Below, in pieces: positions 14,009 through 24,100 of a stretch of DNA of 64,000 nucleotides (the stretch's first letter is position 1; every line of letters begins with the position of its first letter). Under the pieces are notes generated by a model. It saw nothing but the letters and a program-made list of their open reading frames with translations, was not told the DNA's origin and did not search any database. A program made the position numbers and the translations under genes. The stretch lies in NCBI GenBank assembly GCA_949130485.1, contig OX422191.1:6635754-6699753 (forward strand), written 5' to 3'. The stretch is from Agelas oroides. Lineage: Eukaryota > Porifera > Demospongiae > Agelasida > Agelasidae.

Positions 14009-14301
14009 AGCTGTGACTACAAAACTGAACCCAACTCCACTTCCAGCCTTAGTAAGCGGACCCGTGCCTTAACCACGCCCACTCATTAACGAGCACGCCA
14101 TAGTCTGCACTCTCTGTTATCACCCTGCGGGTGTCCTCACCCCCCCCCCCCCCCCCCCCCCCCTCCCTCCCATCCCACCCTTTCTGCCGACGCAGAACCC
14201 GCGCGCAAGCGCGCAGAAACTACCTTTTCTGCAGTATGATGTAACCAAAATTGCACTATATAGAGGGTTTAAAGGGTTAACATACATGGCCCAATAAACA
14301 A

Positions 14302-14432
14302 CTTGACTTCATCAAAATGCGATACGGGTGTCGGAAATAATAGAAGAAAGTCCGACAACTAGACTAAGTGATTAACTTGCAGTCATTAGTGCATGGAACA
14401 AGGGCAGTTACTATTACACCGACTAGTGCATA
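14302..14432 (+). promoter_or_regulatory. conserved proximal promoter / 5' leader of membrane gene A
   Basis: About 130 bp directly before the ATG are conserved with 39297-39419 and 63177-63305. The shared text includes ACTTCA(T/C)CAAAATGCGATAC, AAGAAAGTCCGACAACT and GATTAACTTGCAGTCATTAG. Conservation across three copies, while flanks differ, suggests a core promoter plus short 5' UTR. No canonical TATA box is evident. Confidence 0.5.
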
Positions 14433-16842
14433 ATGAAAGCAATGGAGATTTTCTTGCTCTTCCTCTTGTTCAGTTTCGCAGTGCAGACTACTGGCCAGCA
14501 GGATGTTTGCCCTCCATGGTTCATTCCTGACAACAGCTCAAGTACTGGATGCTCTTGCAGTCCAGACGTGCACAGATATGTTCAATGTGGTTCAGACTTT
14601 CCATTAGTGCGTTTCGGCGACTGTATGACCTACAACAGTGAAAATGAGGCTACTGAAGTTGGACCTTGTCCATACATTCAGCACTACAATACTACTACTA
14701 TTGTTGATAATACCTTACGTTTTCAGCTGCCAAGTAATGTATCCTTACTTAATGAGTTCATGTGTGGACCACTAAATCGAGAAGGCACACTGTGTGGAAA
14801 GTGTAAAGATGGTTATGGCATTGCACTGTACTCATACACTTTGGAATGCAGTAAGTGCTGGGGCCATGGCTATGGATGGGTCCTGTACTATTTCCTGGAA
14901 CTCTTTCCGATAACTGTGATGTACTTTCTGGTGGTGATCTTCCACATAAGAGCTACCTCCTCTCCACTGAGTGCCCTTGTGTTCATGAGTCAGATTGTGG
15001 TGTACACATTTCGACTGAATGTAGCCCTACTCCTGAACATTGAGAATGAACTGAAAGGGTTTTCATATGGAACAGTTCAAGTTCTGTTAATACTGTGTGG
15101 TATATGGAGCTTAGACTTCTTTCGTTCCGTTATTCCACCATTTTGTGTAAGCAGCAACGTCAAGACATACCATGGACTTGCACTTGAGTATCTAGTGGCA
15201 TTTTACCCAATTTTTCTCATTTTTATCACTTATGTATGTATAAAGCTCCATAACAACAACTTCAGACCAGTTGTTTGGCTGTGGAAGCCATTTCATAAAC
15301 ATTTTGTTCACCTCAGGAGGAGATGGGACCCCAAAGCATCAATAATCAATGCTTTCACAACATTTCGGCTTCTCTCCTTCTCCAAGATTTTATTCATATC
15401 CTTCACATTGTTGTACACATTTTTTGTTCGTTACAATCCAATATTCCAAGTAAGTGTGTTTTGTATTACAACCCAACAGTGGAATGCCATACAACGGAGT
15501 ATTACACATTTGCAGCTCTAGCTTGTTGTGTATTAAACACATTATTTTTTGTACTGTCCCATTCTCTTTTGCGCAGTTTTTGATATTTTGTGTGAAATCT
15601 TTAGCAAAGCGCAAAAAGTTAAGTAAAAATCTTGTAAATATTTAGCACGCTGCCTAAATTTAGGCAGCACATCATCCAAACTTTTATCAATAAATGCCTG
15701 TAGATTTCCATTATTTTGCATCAAAATTGATGAGATGCCTACATTTAGGCACATCCAGACACAAATTTTACTACAGGTGCCTAAATTTAGGCAGGGCTTA
15801 TTTATGTGCACCATTTAGACTACCTCCATAGCATGGCTGCCTAAATTTAGGCAGGCACTGCTATAGATTAGCTGAAACTGAAGACCTTATGAATTATGGC
15901 TGCCTAAATTTAGGCATCCTTATGTACTTAAAATTTGACCAAAGTGCCTAAATTTAGGCAGCTTCACTAAAGATTTGAACAAATCAAGCCATTTATGGAG
16001 AAAAATCCTAAAGATTTACAGAAACAAGATCAAATTCCTGCAAAAGAGAATGGGAAAATAAAAAAGATAATGTGTTATTAGTAGTTTTTATCATTTCTCC
16101 AACAATTCTTCTCATTCTGTACCCCACAAGGCTGTTCAGAAAGTGCATCTCGTGCTGTGGATTTCGAAGGTGGCATGCTCTGTACATGTTTGTGGAATCA
16201 TTCCTGGGACAGTACAAGGATGGAACCAATGGTACTCGAGACTTCAGAATGGTTTCTGCATCATTCCTCCTTCTCAGGATACTGATACTGGCCTCATTTC
16301 ATGTTTCTTCTTGGTATGTTTCAGCAGGACCACAAGCCGCAGTACTGCTATGTGCTCTTTGTTTCCATGCTATTGTGAAGCCATACAAAATGAACTGTAG
16401 AAATAATGTTGATATTTTGATTCTAGCTTTGCTGATGGTATTTTCAGTTGAACTTCTTGTTGCAGCATATGCCTATCCAAAAGAACCAAATTTTACACAC
16501 TGTGCTCTCGGATCAGCACTACTGTTAAGTGTTCCACACATGACTCTGATATTCTACATCTGCTATGTGTTGTCAAAGAAGGCAGGCATCACTCAATGCC
16601 TAGAAAGGAAGTACAAAACTCTGAAAGCATGTGTGCAGGCTACCAGACACATAAGTCAAGCTGAAGATGCTGAGTCTGATACCAACTCTCTGCCAGACCG
16701 GGTGATAAACCCAGGAGAATATGAACAGCTATTACCCACCATGAAAGAACATGCAGCTGCTGAGTCCACAGAAAACAGAATTCCCACCAATGGAGAACCA
16801 AGATGTTTGACTCCTGTGTATACTTACGGTTCCATTAAGTGA
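14433..16842 (+). pseudogene. membrane-protein family copy A, frameshifted and MITE-disrupted
   Basis: The copy starts MKAMEIFLLFLL (signal peptide) and has the Cys-rich ectodomain with MCGPLNREGTLCGKCKDGYG and the first hydrophobic segments. Near 15432 one base is missing relative to copy C (AATCCAATATTCC against AATTTTAATATTCC), which shifts the frame. A 541-bp MITE then interrupts codons for ACCVL at 15535. After it (16081-16842) the frame continues normally through the remaining membrane segments to the tail with INPGEYEQLLP and YTYGSIK. With both lesions the full protein cannot be made. A truncated ectodomain-plus-5-TM product of 362 residues is possible from 14433-15521. Confidence 0.85.
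15536..16076. mobile_element. MITE carrying six 16-bp palindromes
   Basis: The insert begins AACACATTATTTTTT and ends AAAAAAGATAATGTGTT, an inverted terminal repeat. It is flanked by ATTA at 15532-15535 and 16077-16080. The uninterrupted sequence is visible at 40520-40530 in copy C. Six near-perfect copies of the palindrome TGCCTAAATTTAGGCA lie at about 15653, 15738, 15778, 15838, 15900 and 15944. There is no ORF of note. Confidence 0.85.
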
Positions 16843-17199
16843 TTATACCACCTGCAAATCGTACAATTTAAACTTTTTTTGCAGTATATAGAAGTATCAA
16901 CTATTGAAGAAGCAGCATCATTTTGAATTATTGCCTAGTAGTAAAGCAGTTGGTATTTTTGAGTTTCTTATAAATGCAGTTGCACTCATGTCTGTTGTAG
17001 GGAAAAATGCCAAATAACTCTCAGGACTGAAACAGTATTCGTAAACGTATGTAGGAGGATCTTTTGGTCTACAATGAGAACATGTAGAATGCATGCCATT
17101 TCACATCTTTAGCATTTGGCTGCCTTTACAAGTTATACGAGCCAAACGTTGTGCTTCTTGAGCTGTACCACGTCAACATAAATGGACTAGCATATTGAA
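16843..17199 (+). repeat. 3' flank of copy A, duplicated at 41297-41660
   Basis: The region after the stop codon matches the 3' flank of copy C, including ATACCACCTGCAAAT, TTTAAACTTTTTTTGCAGTA and GTAGGAGGATCTTTTGGTC. It marks the shared duplication unit. No separate gene is seen. Confidence 0.6.
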
Positions 17200-17825
17200 C
17201 ACAACCGAGTGCACTGCATGGCTTATGTCAACTCACTTGTTCTACAACAAACACCCAAGAAAAGCAAAATACAGGATAACCATCTGGCGGCTAGTTGTTG
17301 AAGGTGGTTTCAAAGTACACTCTGCAATCACCTTGTTTATCATGCATCATATGACCATCTATGGTAAATACTTAGAGAAAGTCAACCAAGCAAAATGTTG
17401 CATGAGCATAACTCAGTGTATACAGCTTGAGCAGATAAGGACAACGTAAACTTTCTCACTCGTCAGTTTCTCAGAGCAGACTACTGCCCAACAAGATGTC
17501 TTTTCCCTCCTTGGTTCACACATCTATATACTATAGCACTAGATGCTCTTGCCACTCAACCTACTACAGTACAACTGAATCTACTCAACTTGCAATTGGA
17601 CCTTGTTTATATACTGTACACTACACTACAATACTACTAGTGGTGTTAATGATGTTTACATTGAAAATGTAAAGTTCCGTATGACTAAATAGTTCAGTAG
17701 TGCCATACTAGTTTAGCTACCAGTACAGCATAAGCAACTGAATATGTACAGATTAACCTAGGAATAGACCTTGCCAAGCACAAACTAAAACAAAACAAAA
17801 TGAATAATCATTCACGTTTGTGTTT
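17200..17825 (+). pseudogene. degenerate N-terminal cassette of membrane family, copy 1
   Basis: A leader-like stretch (CTTATGTCAACTCACTTG, CATCTGGCGG) is followed near 17460-17650 by a decayed ectodomain start. It can be read as EQTTAQQDV with a damaged CPPWF region, and later GPCLYTVHY. Related cassettes lie at 42130-42755 and 47465-47925. All have frameshifts and lack the rest of the gene. The stretch 17826-18118 shows no feature apart from a presumed promoter for the next copy. Confidence 0.55.
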
Positions 17826-18118
17826 CATATCAAATATGAAGGCGTTTTACTTAGAACCAAACTACAAGTTATTCAAAACATCAAGCTTTAAATGGCTGGT
17901 TTAGAAAACATTAAATTCATGACATCAATCTCTGAATGTAAAGAAACATCATTGAGCATGAATATCTAGTTTATCACAACATCAAGCCATGAATGACAAA
18001 CAGTAAAAGGCGAGGTGCAATGTTTTTTTGGAGTTGGCTATTGCAAAGTTGAACGTTGCTAGCTAGGGTGTTAGATCTGGACTAAATTTGTATAGTCTGG
18101 TAGTCATAGTAGTATGTT

Positions 18119-19904
18119 ATGGAGGCAGATTGGTTCTCCTTGATTATTCTTTTGCTCGGTTTCATGCAGTGGGTTACTGCCCAACAAGGTGTCTGCCCTC
18201 CATGGTTCATCCTGGACAACAAAACTAGCACTGGATGCTCTTGCACAAGTTTGCACACCACAGAAGTCATGTGTGGCCCTGACTTCCCATTATTGCACTT
18301 TGGGCTCTGTATGACATACAACAGTACAAATGAGACTACAGAATATGGACTTTGTCCATACATTGGACACTATAAAACTACTGCTGTTGACAATCTTTAT
18401 ATTCTGCTGCCAAGCAATGCATCTTGACTTAATGAGATCATGTGTGGGCCGCTAAATCGAGAAGGCACACTGTGTGGGAAGTGTAAAGATGGATATGGCA
18501 TTGCACTATACTCTTACACTCTGGAATGCAGTAAGTGCTGGGGACATGGGTATGGATGGGTCCTGTATTATTTCCTGGAACTTTTCCCAATAACTGTGAT
18601 GTACTTCATTGTGGTGATCTTCCACATAAGAGCCACTTCCTCCCCACTGAGTGCCCTTGTATTTATGAGTCATTTTGTTGTGTATACAATACGACTGAAT
18701 GTACCCTTGCACATGTACATCGAGAATGAAATCACAGGATTTCTGTATGTTGCAGTGAAAGTGCTACTTGTATTGTGTGGCATATGGAGCTTAGACTTTT
18801 TTCATTCTGTTATTCCACCATTTTGTGTAAGCAGCAACATCAAGACTGTTCATGCACTTGCGCTTGAGTATCTAGTGGCATTTTTTTCTCATTTTATTTA
18901 CTTATGCATGTATAAAACTCCACGACAACAATTTTAAACCTGTTGTTTGGTTATGGAAGCCATTTCACAGACATTTTGCTCACTTCAGGAGGAGATGGGA
19001 TTCCAAAGCATCAATAGTCAATGCCTTCACAACGTTTCTGGTTATCTCTTTCTCAAAAATTTTGTTTGTATCCTTCACACTGCTCTACCCCTTCTATATT
19101 CGCTATAATTATGGTGATATCCCAACAAAGTTGGTTTTATACTATGACCCAACAGTGGAATTCCATACACAGGAGTATTCCATATTTGCAGCTATAGCAG
19201 TTTGTGTTTTGGTAGCATTTATTATTTGTCCAACAGTTACTCTCATTCTGTACCCCACAAGACTCTTCAGAAGGTGTGTCTCATGTTGTGGGTTTCGCAG
19301 ATGGCATGCTCTGCACATCTTCGTTGAATCATTTCAGGGACAGTACAAGGATGGAACCAATGGTACTTGGGACTTCAGGACGGTTTCTGCTTCATTCCTC
19401 ATTCTCAGGATACTGATACTGGCAACATTTCTAAATCACAGGCTTGGGTTTGCAGCTAGAGAACTACAATGTGCATTAATGGTATGTGCTGCTTGCTTTT
19501 ATGCTGTTGTGCGGCCATACAGACGAAACTATTTGAATAATGTTGATTTTCTAATCTTAGCTTTGCTGGAGGTTTTAACATTTGAATTGCTTTCTGCGAC
19601 ATACCACACGCCTAAAACAACCTTCATATACTATTGTCTGGCTACTGTACTGCTGTTAGGTGCTCCACACATGATTCTGATCTTATACATGTGTTATGTG
19701 TTGGTGAAAAACGCAGGTGTCACTCAGTGCCTAAAAGGAAAGTGCAAAACTTTGAAAAGCTGCATGCTGGCTACCAGACATGTAACTCATGAAACAGATG
19801 TGGAGGCTGAGTCTGATACTGGATCTCTCCCAGACCAACTGATAAATCCAGAGAAGTACAAACCACTGTTACGCACTGCAGCTGCTGAGCCGAGTGTTCG
19901 TTAG
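18119..19904 (+). pseudogene. membrane-protein family copy B, nonsense and frameshift
   Basis: The copy starts MEADWFSLIILLLGF and has the CPPWFILDN ectodomain start. An in-frame TGA interrupts SNAS*LNE at about 18424. The frame resumes with MCGPLNREGTLCGKCKDGYG and runs to about 18895, where a short deletion in the VAFYPIFL segment shifts it. The rest is readable at 19062-19904 through YPTRLFRRCVSCCGFRRWH and a tail with INPEKYKPLL. The usual YTYGSI end is lost, with an early stop at SVR. It is closest to the intact minus-strand gene at 44541 in signal peptide and several segments. Confidence 0.85.
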
Positions 19905-20050
19905 TGAAGACGCAAGAAGACTGACTTCAATGTCCCCACTGTATATAGTTATAAAAAACTATATGTAAAATGCAACGAAACAGCAGTGTGTGTTCTGTAA
20001 AAATGCAATTAATCTGATTTTAGTTTTCATTTTAAAGTAAGTGTTCCAAA

Positions 20051-20245
20051 GGGTCGTACAGAAATTAGTGTAAAAATAGAGTTTAAACCTAGAGTTACTC
20101 TAGGGGAAACTTTAAATGAGCAAAACCTAGAGTAACTCATGGGACAACTTTAAACCAGCACAACCTTGATGTACTCTAGGGGGAATTTTAAACCAATGTA
20201 AAGAGTGTAAAAATCCCAGGATATATGCATTACATTGCTATTTAT
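20051..20245 (+). repeat. left terminal inverted repeat with iterated GAGTWACTC boxes
   Basis: The unit contains three degenerate repeats spaced about 40-45 bp, each with a TAGAGTTACTCTAGG-like box followed by a TTTAAA motif. The same boxes appear in reverse at 27386-27573. Regular palindromic boxes near termini are plausible transposase binding sites. Confidence 0.75.
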
Positions 20246-20247
20246 AT

Positions 20248-20627
20248 GGGACAATTTTAAACCACTTCAGGATGAATGGCTTACGAAGGGGCACACTCAC
20301 ACAAATGAACCCAGGATTAATGCACTGCATTGCTACTTATATGGGACAATTTTAAACCACTTCAGGATGAATGGCTTACGAAGGGGCACACTCACACAAA
20401 TGAACCCAGGATTAATGCACTGCATTGCTACTTATATGGGACAATTTTAAACCACTTCAGGATGGATGGCTTACGAAGGGGCACACTCACACAAATGAAC
20501 CCAGGATTAATGCACTATGTTGCTACTTATATGGGACAATTTTAAACCACTTCAGGATGGATGGCTTACGAAGGGGCACACTCACACAAATGAACCCAGG
20601 ATTAATGCACTATGTTATGAAGGGACG
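20248..20627 (+). repeat. 95-bp tandem repeat, four units, left subterminal
   Basis: Units begin at 20248, 20343, 20438 and 20533 with GGGACAATTTTAAACCACTT and are nearly identical. Matching units in reverse orientation occupy about 27160-27385 (about two and a half copies). The short open frames across this array are by-products of the repeat. Confidence 0.95.
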
Positions 20628-20674
20628 TACTCGATTTATGGGCATAGTCACAAAATTTACCTCGATCAGATTGC

Positions 20675-20745
20675 AGTGACACTGTTGCCAAGTGTTTAAA
20701 GCATTTGACTGTGGACCAAAAGGTCCCAGCTGTGAATCCCACCTG
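20675..20745 (+). other. possible tRNA-like (SINE-type) remnant
   Basis: TTGCCAAGTGTTTA resembles an A box, and AGCTGTGAATCCC about 40 bases later resembles a B box (GGTTCGAATCC). Between them is a CTGTGGACCAAAAG anticodon-arm-like stretch. The acceptor ends pair only partly, so this is at best a decayed tRNA-derived sequence inside the transposon. Confidence 0.3.
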
Positions 20746-21196
20746 TCACTTCGCAGATAGTTTTTTGTTTGCACCGCAGGTAAGTTGTCTTTTTCATCCC
20801 TGGGATATCAGCCTTTGCCTGAAAGTAAGTATTATACATGTTCAGCTTTTAACTGTTCTTGTGCATAAATTATGGCAAATTTACACCTAAAACAACAGTC
20901 TGGATGTCTTAAGCTCCAACAGACTTTTACATGTATTGCTGACCACTTCAGGAAGGTTTTAGCTACACACTTAGCCTCACTACTAAACTGTTACAACACT
21001 ACGTAACGTACTGAACCTGTACTGTACCTCCAGCTAAATTCTCGGTAGGCTCGCTGTTACCTTTCACCTTTGACCCCAGCATGGGTGGAGCTCATGCGTT
21101 GTATGCAAAGATGGATGGAGGCGGAGCTGACTGCGTGTGAATGGCGCCTTAAGCGTACGTGGCGCCGGCGGGATTTCTGCGACCTAGCTGTGTAAG

Positions 21197-24100
21197 ATGA
21201 AGTTGTTGAAGGCGCTAATCCTGATCTGTTTGCTTGGGGGTGACCGTGGTCCTGATCCTGCTTCTCTAGAGGCATTCCCCTTAGCAGCTCGTGGATGTGA
21301 TGGGAGAGCAAACATTCTATGTGTGCCAGCTGCCTACCCTGTCCTTCTCTATCGTGGACACTTTTCTGTTGAAAGTACTCTACTGGCAGGAGTTCTACTT
21401 ACGATGATTGGACTGCTTAGGCACTCCACAGACCTTGGAAGGCCTATATCAACAGTTTTGATTGAGATGACTTCAAAATGTAGAGGAACAAGGTTTGCCT
21501 ATAAAGTCATACTACTGTTACACTACTAGCTACTCAAGTTGTTCACTGTAGGATCCCTGCAGTTGTGTCAGCATGCTGTTCTGTGGTCAGAAACAGAGTA
21601 ATGAGCTTCAGCACATGGTAAGACTATGCCATTGGTGTTGTTGATCTGTTAGTTATTGTGATATGTGTTCCATATGCAGGCAGGGTATCTATGCCACGTA
21701 CAGAAGAAATGTTGATGGAATATTGACTCTAATGGGTTCACTGTCAGATGAATCACTTTCTCCATCTACGAACCCAGATGGTCACTCAGTTGTGCATGTC
21801 AACCTTAAGTGTCCGTCAGGAGTTATGCAACCGATCACTCTCAAGTACAGTTGCAATGTTCTGAGCGTAGTATTGTTCAAAGAGGTTGAGAAGATTACTG
21901 GCGTCCCGACATCCTTGCAAATGCTCACTTATGGAATGCATTTTTTGCGGCCAGATGTCCCACTCAACCATTATCAACTGCAGGATGGATGTATCATCAA
22001 TCTCTCGGTTAGGGGTGTTGGTGGTGCAGGATCTGATACAGGTATCTCCATCAGAGTTAGTATAAATTATTGTAATTAATATGGTGTATATTGTGGCACA
22101 CACTGTGATTCTGCTACAATCAGAATCAGATGATGAGGGAGATGTCTCTGATGAATGTGAGTCATGTGGGGAAAGGGCAGATGTCTACTGTGTGGACTGC
22201 CATTCTTCACGATGCCACCTTTGCAATGAACAATGGCATAAGCACCCTAAGAGAAAGCACCACCAAACCAAGGTGAACAGTTGCACAAAGTCACATAAGA
22301 CCCATATTAAAAGATTGTGCTGTGTTTAACACAATAATGTCATATATTAACCGCATCAAGCTTTCAGAGTGCCCAAAGACATCACCCCAAATCCTGGGTA
22401 GCTGCAGGTGTTATCAATGAATCATCAGTCACATTAACAGTTCTGGGATAATTTTTGCAAGGTCTATCAGCTGTATACTTTCCATGCCACGTGCCACATT
22501 GCCGAGGTGTGGAAGATATATTAGCATCTGGACTACACCCTTTATGTACATGCATACAGATGTACTCTAACTATATACACCATGAATACTTCGCCTGTGG
22601 TACCATTTTAGTAAACTATTCCTTAACACAATCTAGCAATTTCCATCCTTTGAGTGTCTGGTGGACCCCACCAGGACTACTGTGGCTGTTTGTCACCTAA
22701 ATATTATTCAGTTAGCACCACCTGAGTCTTGAGATCAAAGTGGGGAATGGTTGCGGGCTTTTAGCATTGGTGTTGTGAAGATGGCCAGACCTGGACTGTG
22801 GGCTGTGGACTGGAACATGGACTGGAAGCAGGTCTTAATAATGGACTCCTATTGTTGTAGAGTTCATCAGGGGTCAAAAGATGCATCTACTCAGCAGCAA
22901 ATTTCCAATGTTCCTTGATGTTGCCAGCTTTTATAGTCATATCCTGACAAGTGTGTTCAATTACATTTTCCAGGTGGTCAAGCAACAAGGCATTGACAGT
23001 ACAGAAGATCAGGATGATTATGGTATGGATGATTACAATATTTTCAACTCGCCGTCAGTGGAAGAGTCATTCCAGCAGGCCACACTTATCGCTACGTTGG
23101 CTGAAAAGTTTGGAATGACTTCTTTTAAACCATTTCAGAAGAATGTAATCAGTGCAACTTTAGACGGAAGGGATACACTTGTTATTCATCCTACTGGTAG
23201 TGGTAAAAGTCTCTGTTTCCAGTTTCCCCCGGTTTACCAGAACAAGAAAGCAATTGTAGTAACTCCAACCATTAGTCTAATGCAAGACCAAGTGCATGCA
23301 CTGAATAGCAAAGGAATTCCATGCGTACTTGTGGGGTCTGCACAGGTTGATAAGCAAGTTGAAATGCATGCGCTAGAACCAGACAGTAAAGAACTACTTA
23401 TCTTTGTTACACCGGAGTGGATGACGAAGCCCGCAAATCAGGCCAAATTGCATACCCTTGTACGTGCCAATCAGTTGTCACTCATTGCAATTGATGAGGC
23501 TCACTTGTTTACTGAATGGAGCGAATTTCGCACTGCTTTCAGTGATCTGAGAAATATCAAATCACATTTTCCATCCATCCCAATAATGTGTTTGACAGCT
23601 ACAGCAACTCCAGCTGTGGAGGAAGATATAAAGCTTCTGCTTAGAAACCCATTTGTGCAAAAGATGTCCATGAATCGCCCAAATGTTACCCTAAATGTAG
23701 AGGAGCTAAAAGAAGACAAATCACTGAACCATGCCGAACAGTTTGCAAAAAGGGCCTCTGAGATATGTGGTTCAAGTTCTTCAATAGTTTACACAGACTT
23801 TATTGCTGACATTGGGCCCATTGTGAGTGCCCTACAGCAAGTGGGAGTTGAAGCAGTTGGATATCATGGTGAAATGGATGCTCCATCTAGGCAGGAGTCC
23901 TACCTCAAATGGAAGTCTGGGCAAGTACAAACAATTGTGGCAACTAAGGCTTTTGGAATGGGCATAGACAAGCCAGACATTAGACATGTCATCAGAAGCG
24001 GTGTCCCTGAAAGCATTCTTTCTTGGGCACAGGAACTTGGCAGAGCTGGCCGTGATGGCCAGCAGGCGTGTGCAACAATTTTGTACAGAAGATCAGATAT

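Larger units (their letters stand above)
12146..14301 (+). repeat. upstream block of membrane-gene unit, copy A
   Basis: This GC-richer block precedes the gene at 14433 and recurs before the genes at 39420 (37965-39296) and 63306 (54270-55311). Shared phrases include AGATACACTCTACA, TGTGAGACGACGGTTTGTTC, CCGTATCTCCATTTCTGTCC and the palindrome-like GCGCGCAAGCGCGCAG. It carries two insertions absent from the other copies, at 12488-12896 and 13202-14008, and a C tract near 14139-14163. The function is unknown; the conserved position suggests it includes distal promoter sequence. Confidence 0.65.

Noticed and set aside
15430..15530. Interpreting the frame change in copy A (and near 40501 in copy C) as an intron
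   Set aside because: The intact paralogue at 44541 reads straight through both positions and the differences are single-base indels, so a lesion or sequencing error is the simpler reading.
20235..20679. Four short similar ORFs and a CRISPR-like regular repeat
   Set aside because: This is a 95-bp tandem repeat without spacers in the subterminal region of a eukaryotic transposon, so the ORFs are repeat artefacts.
20675..20745. Functional tRNA gene
   Set aside because: The acceptor stem pairs poorly and the B box departs from the consensus, so it is kept only as a low-confidence tRNA-like remnant.
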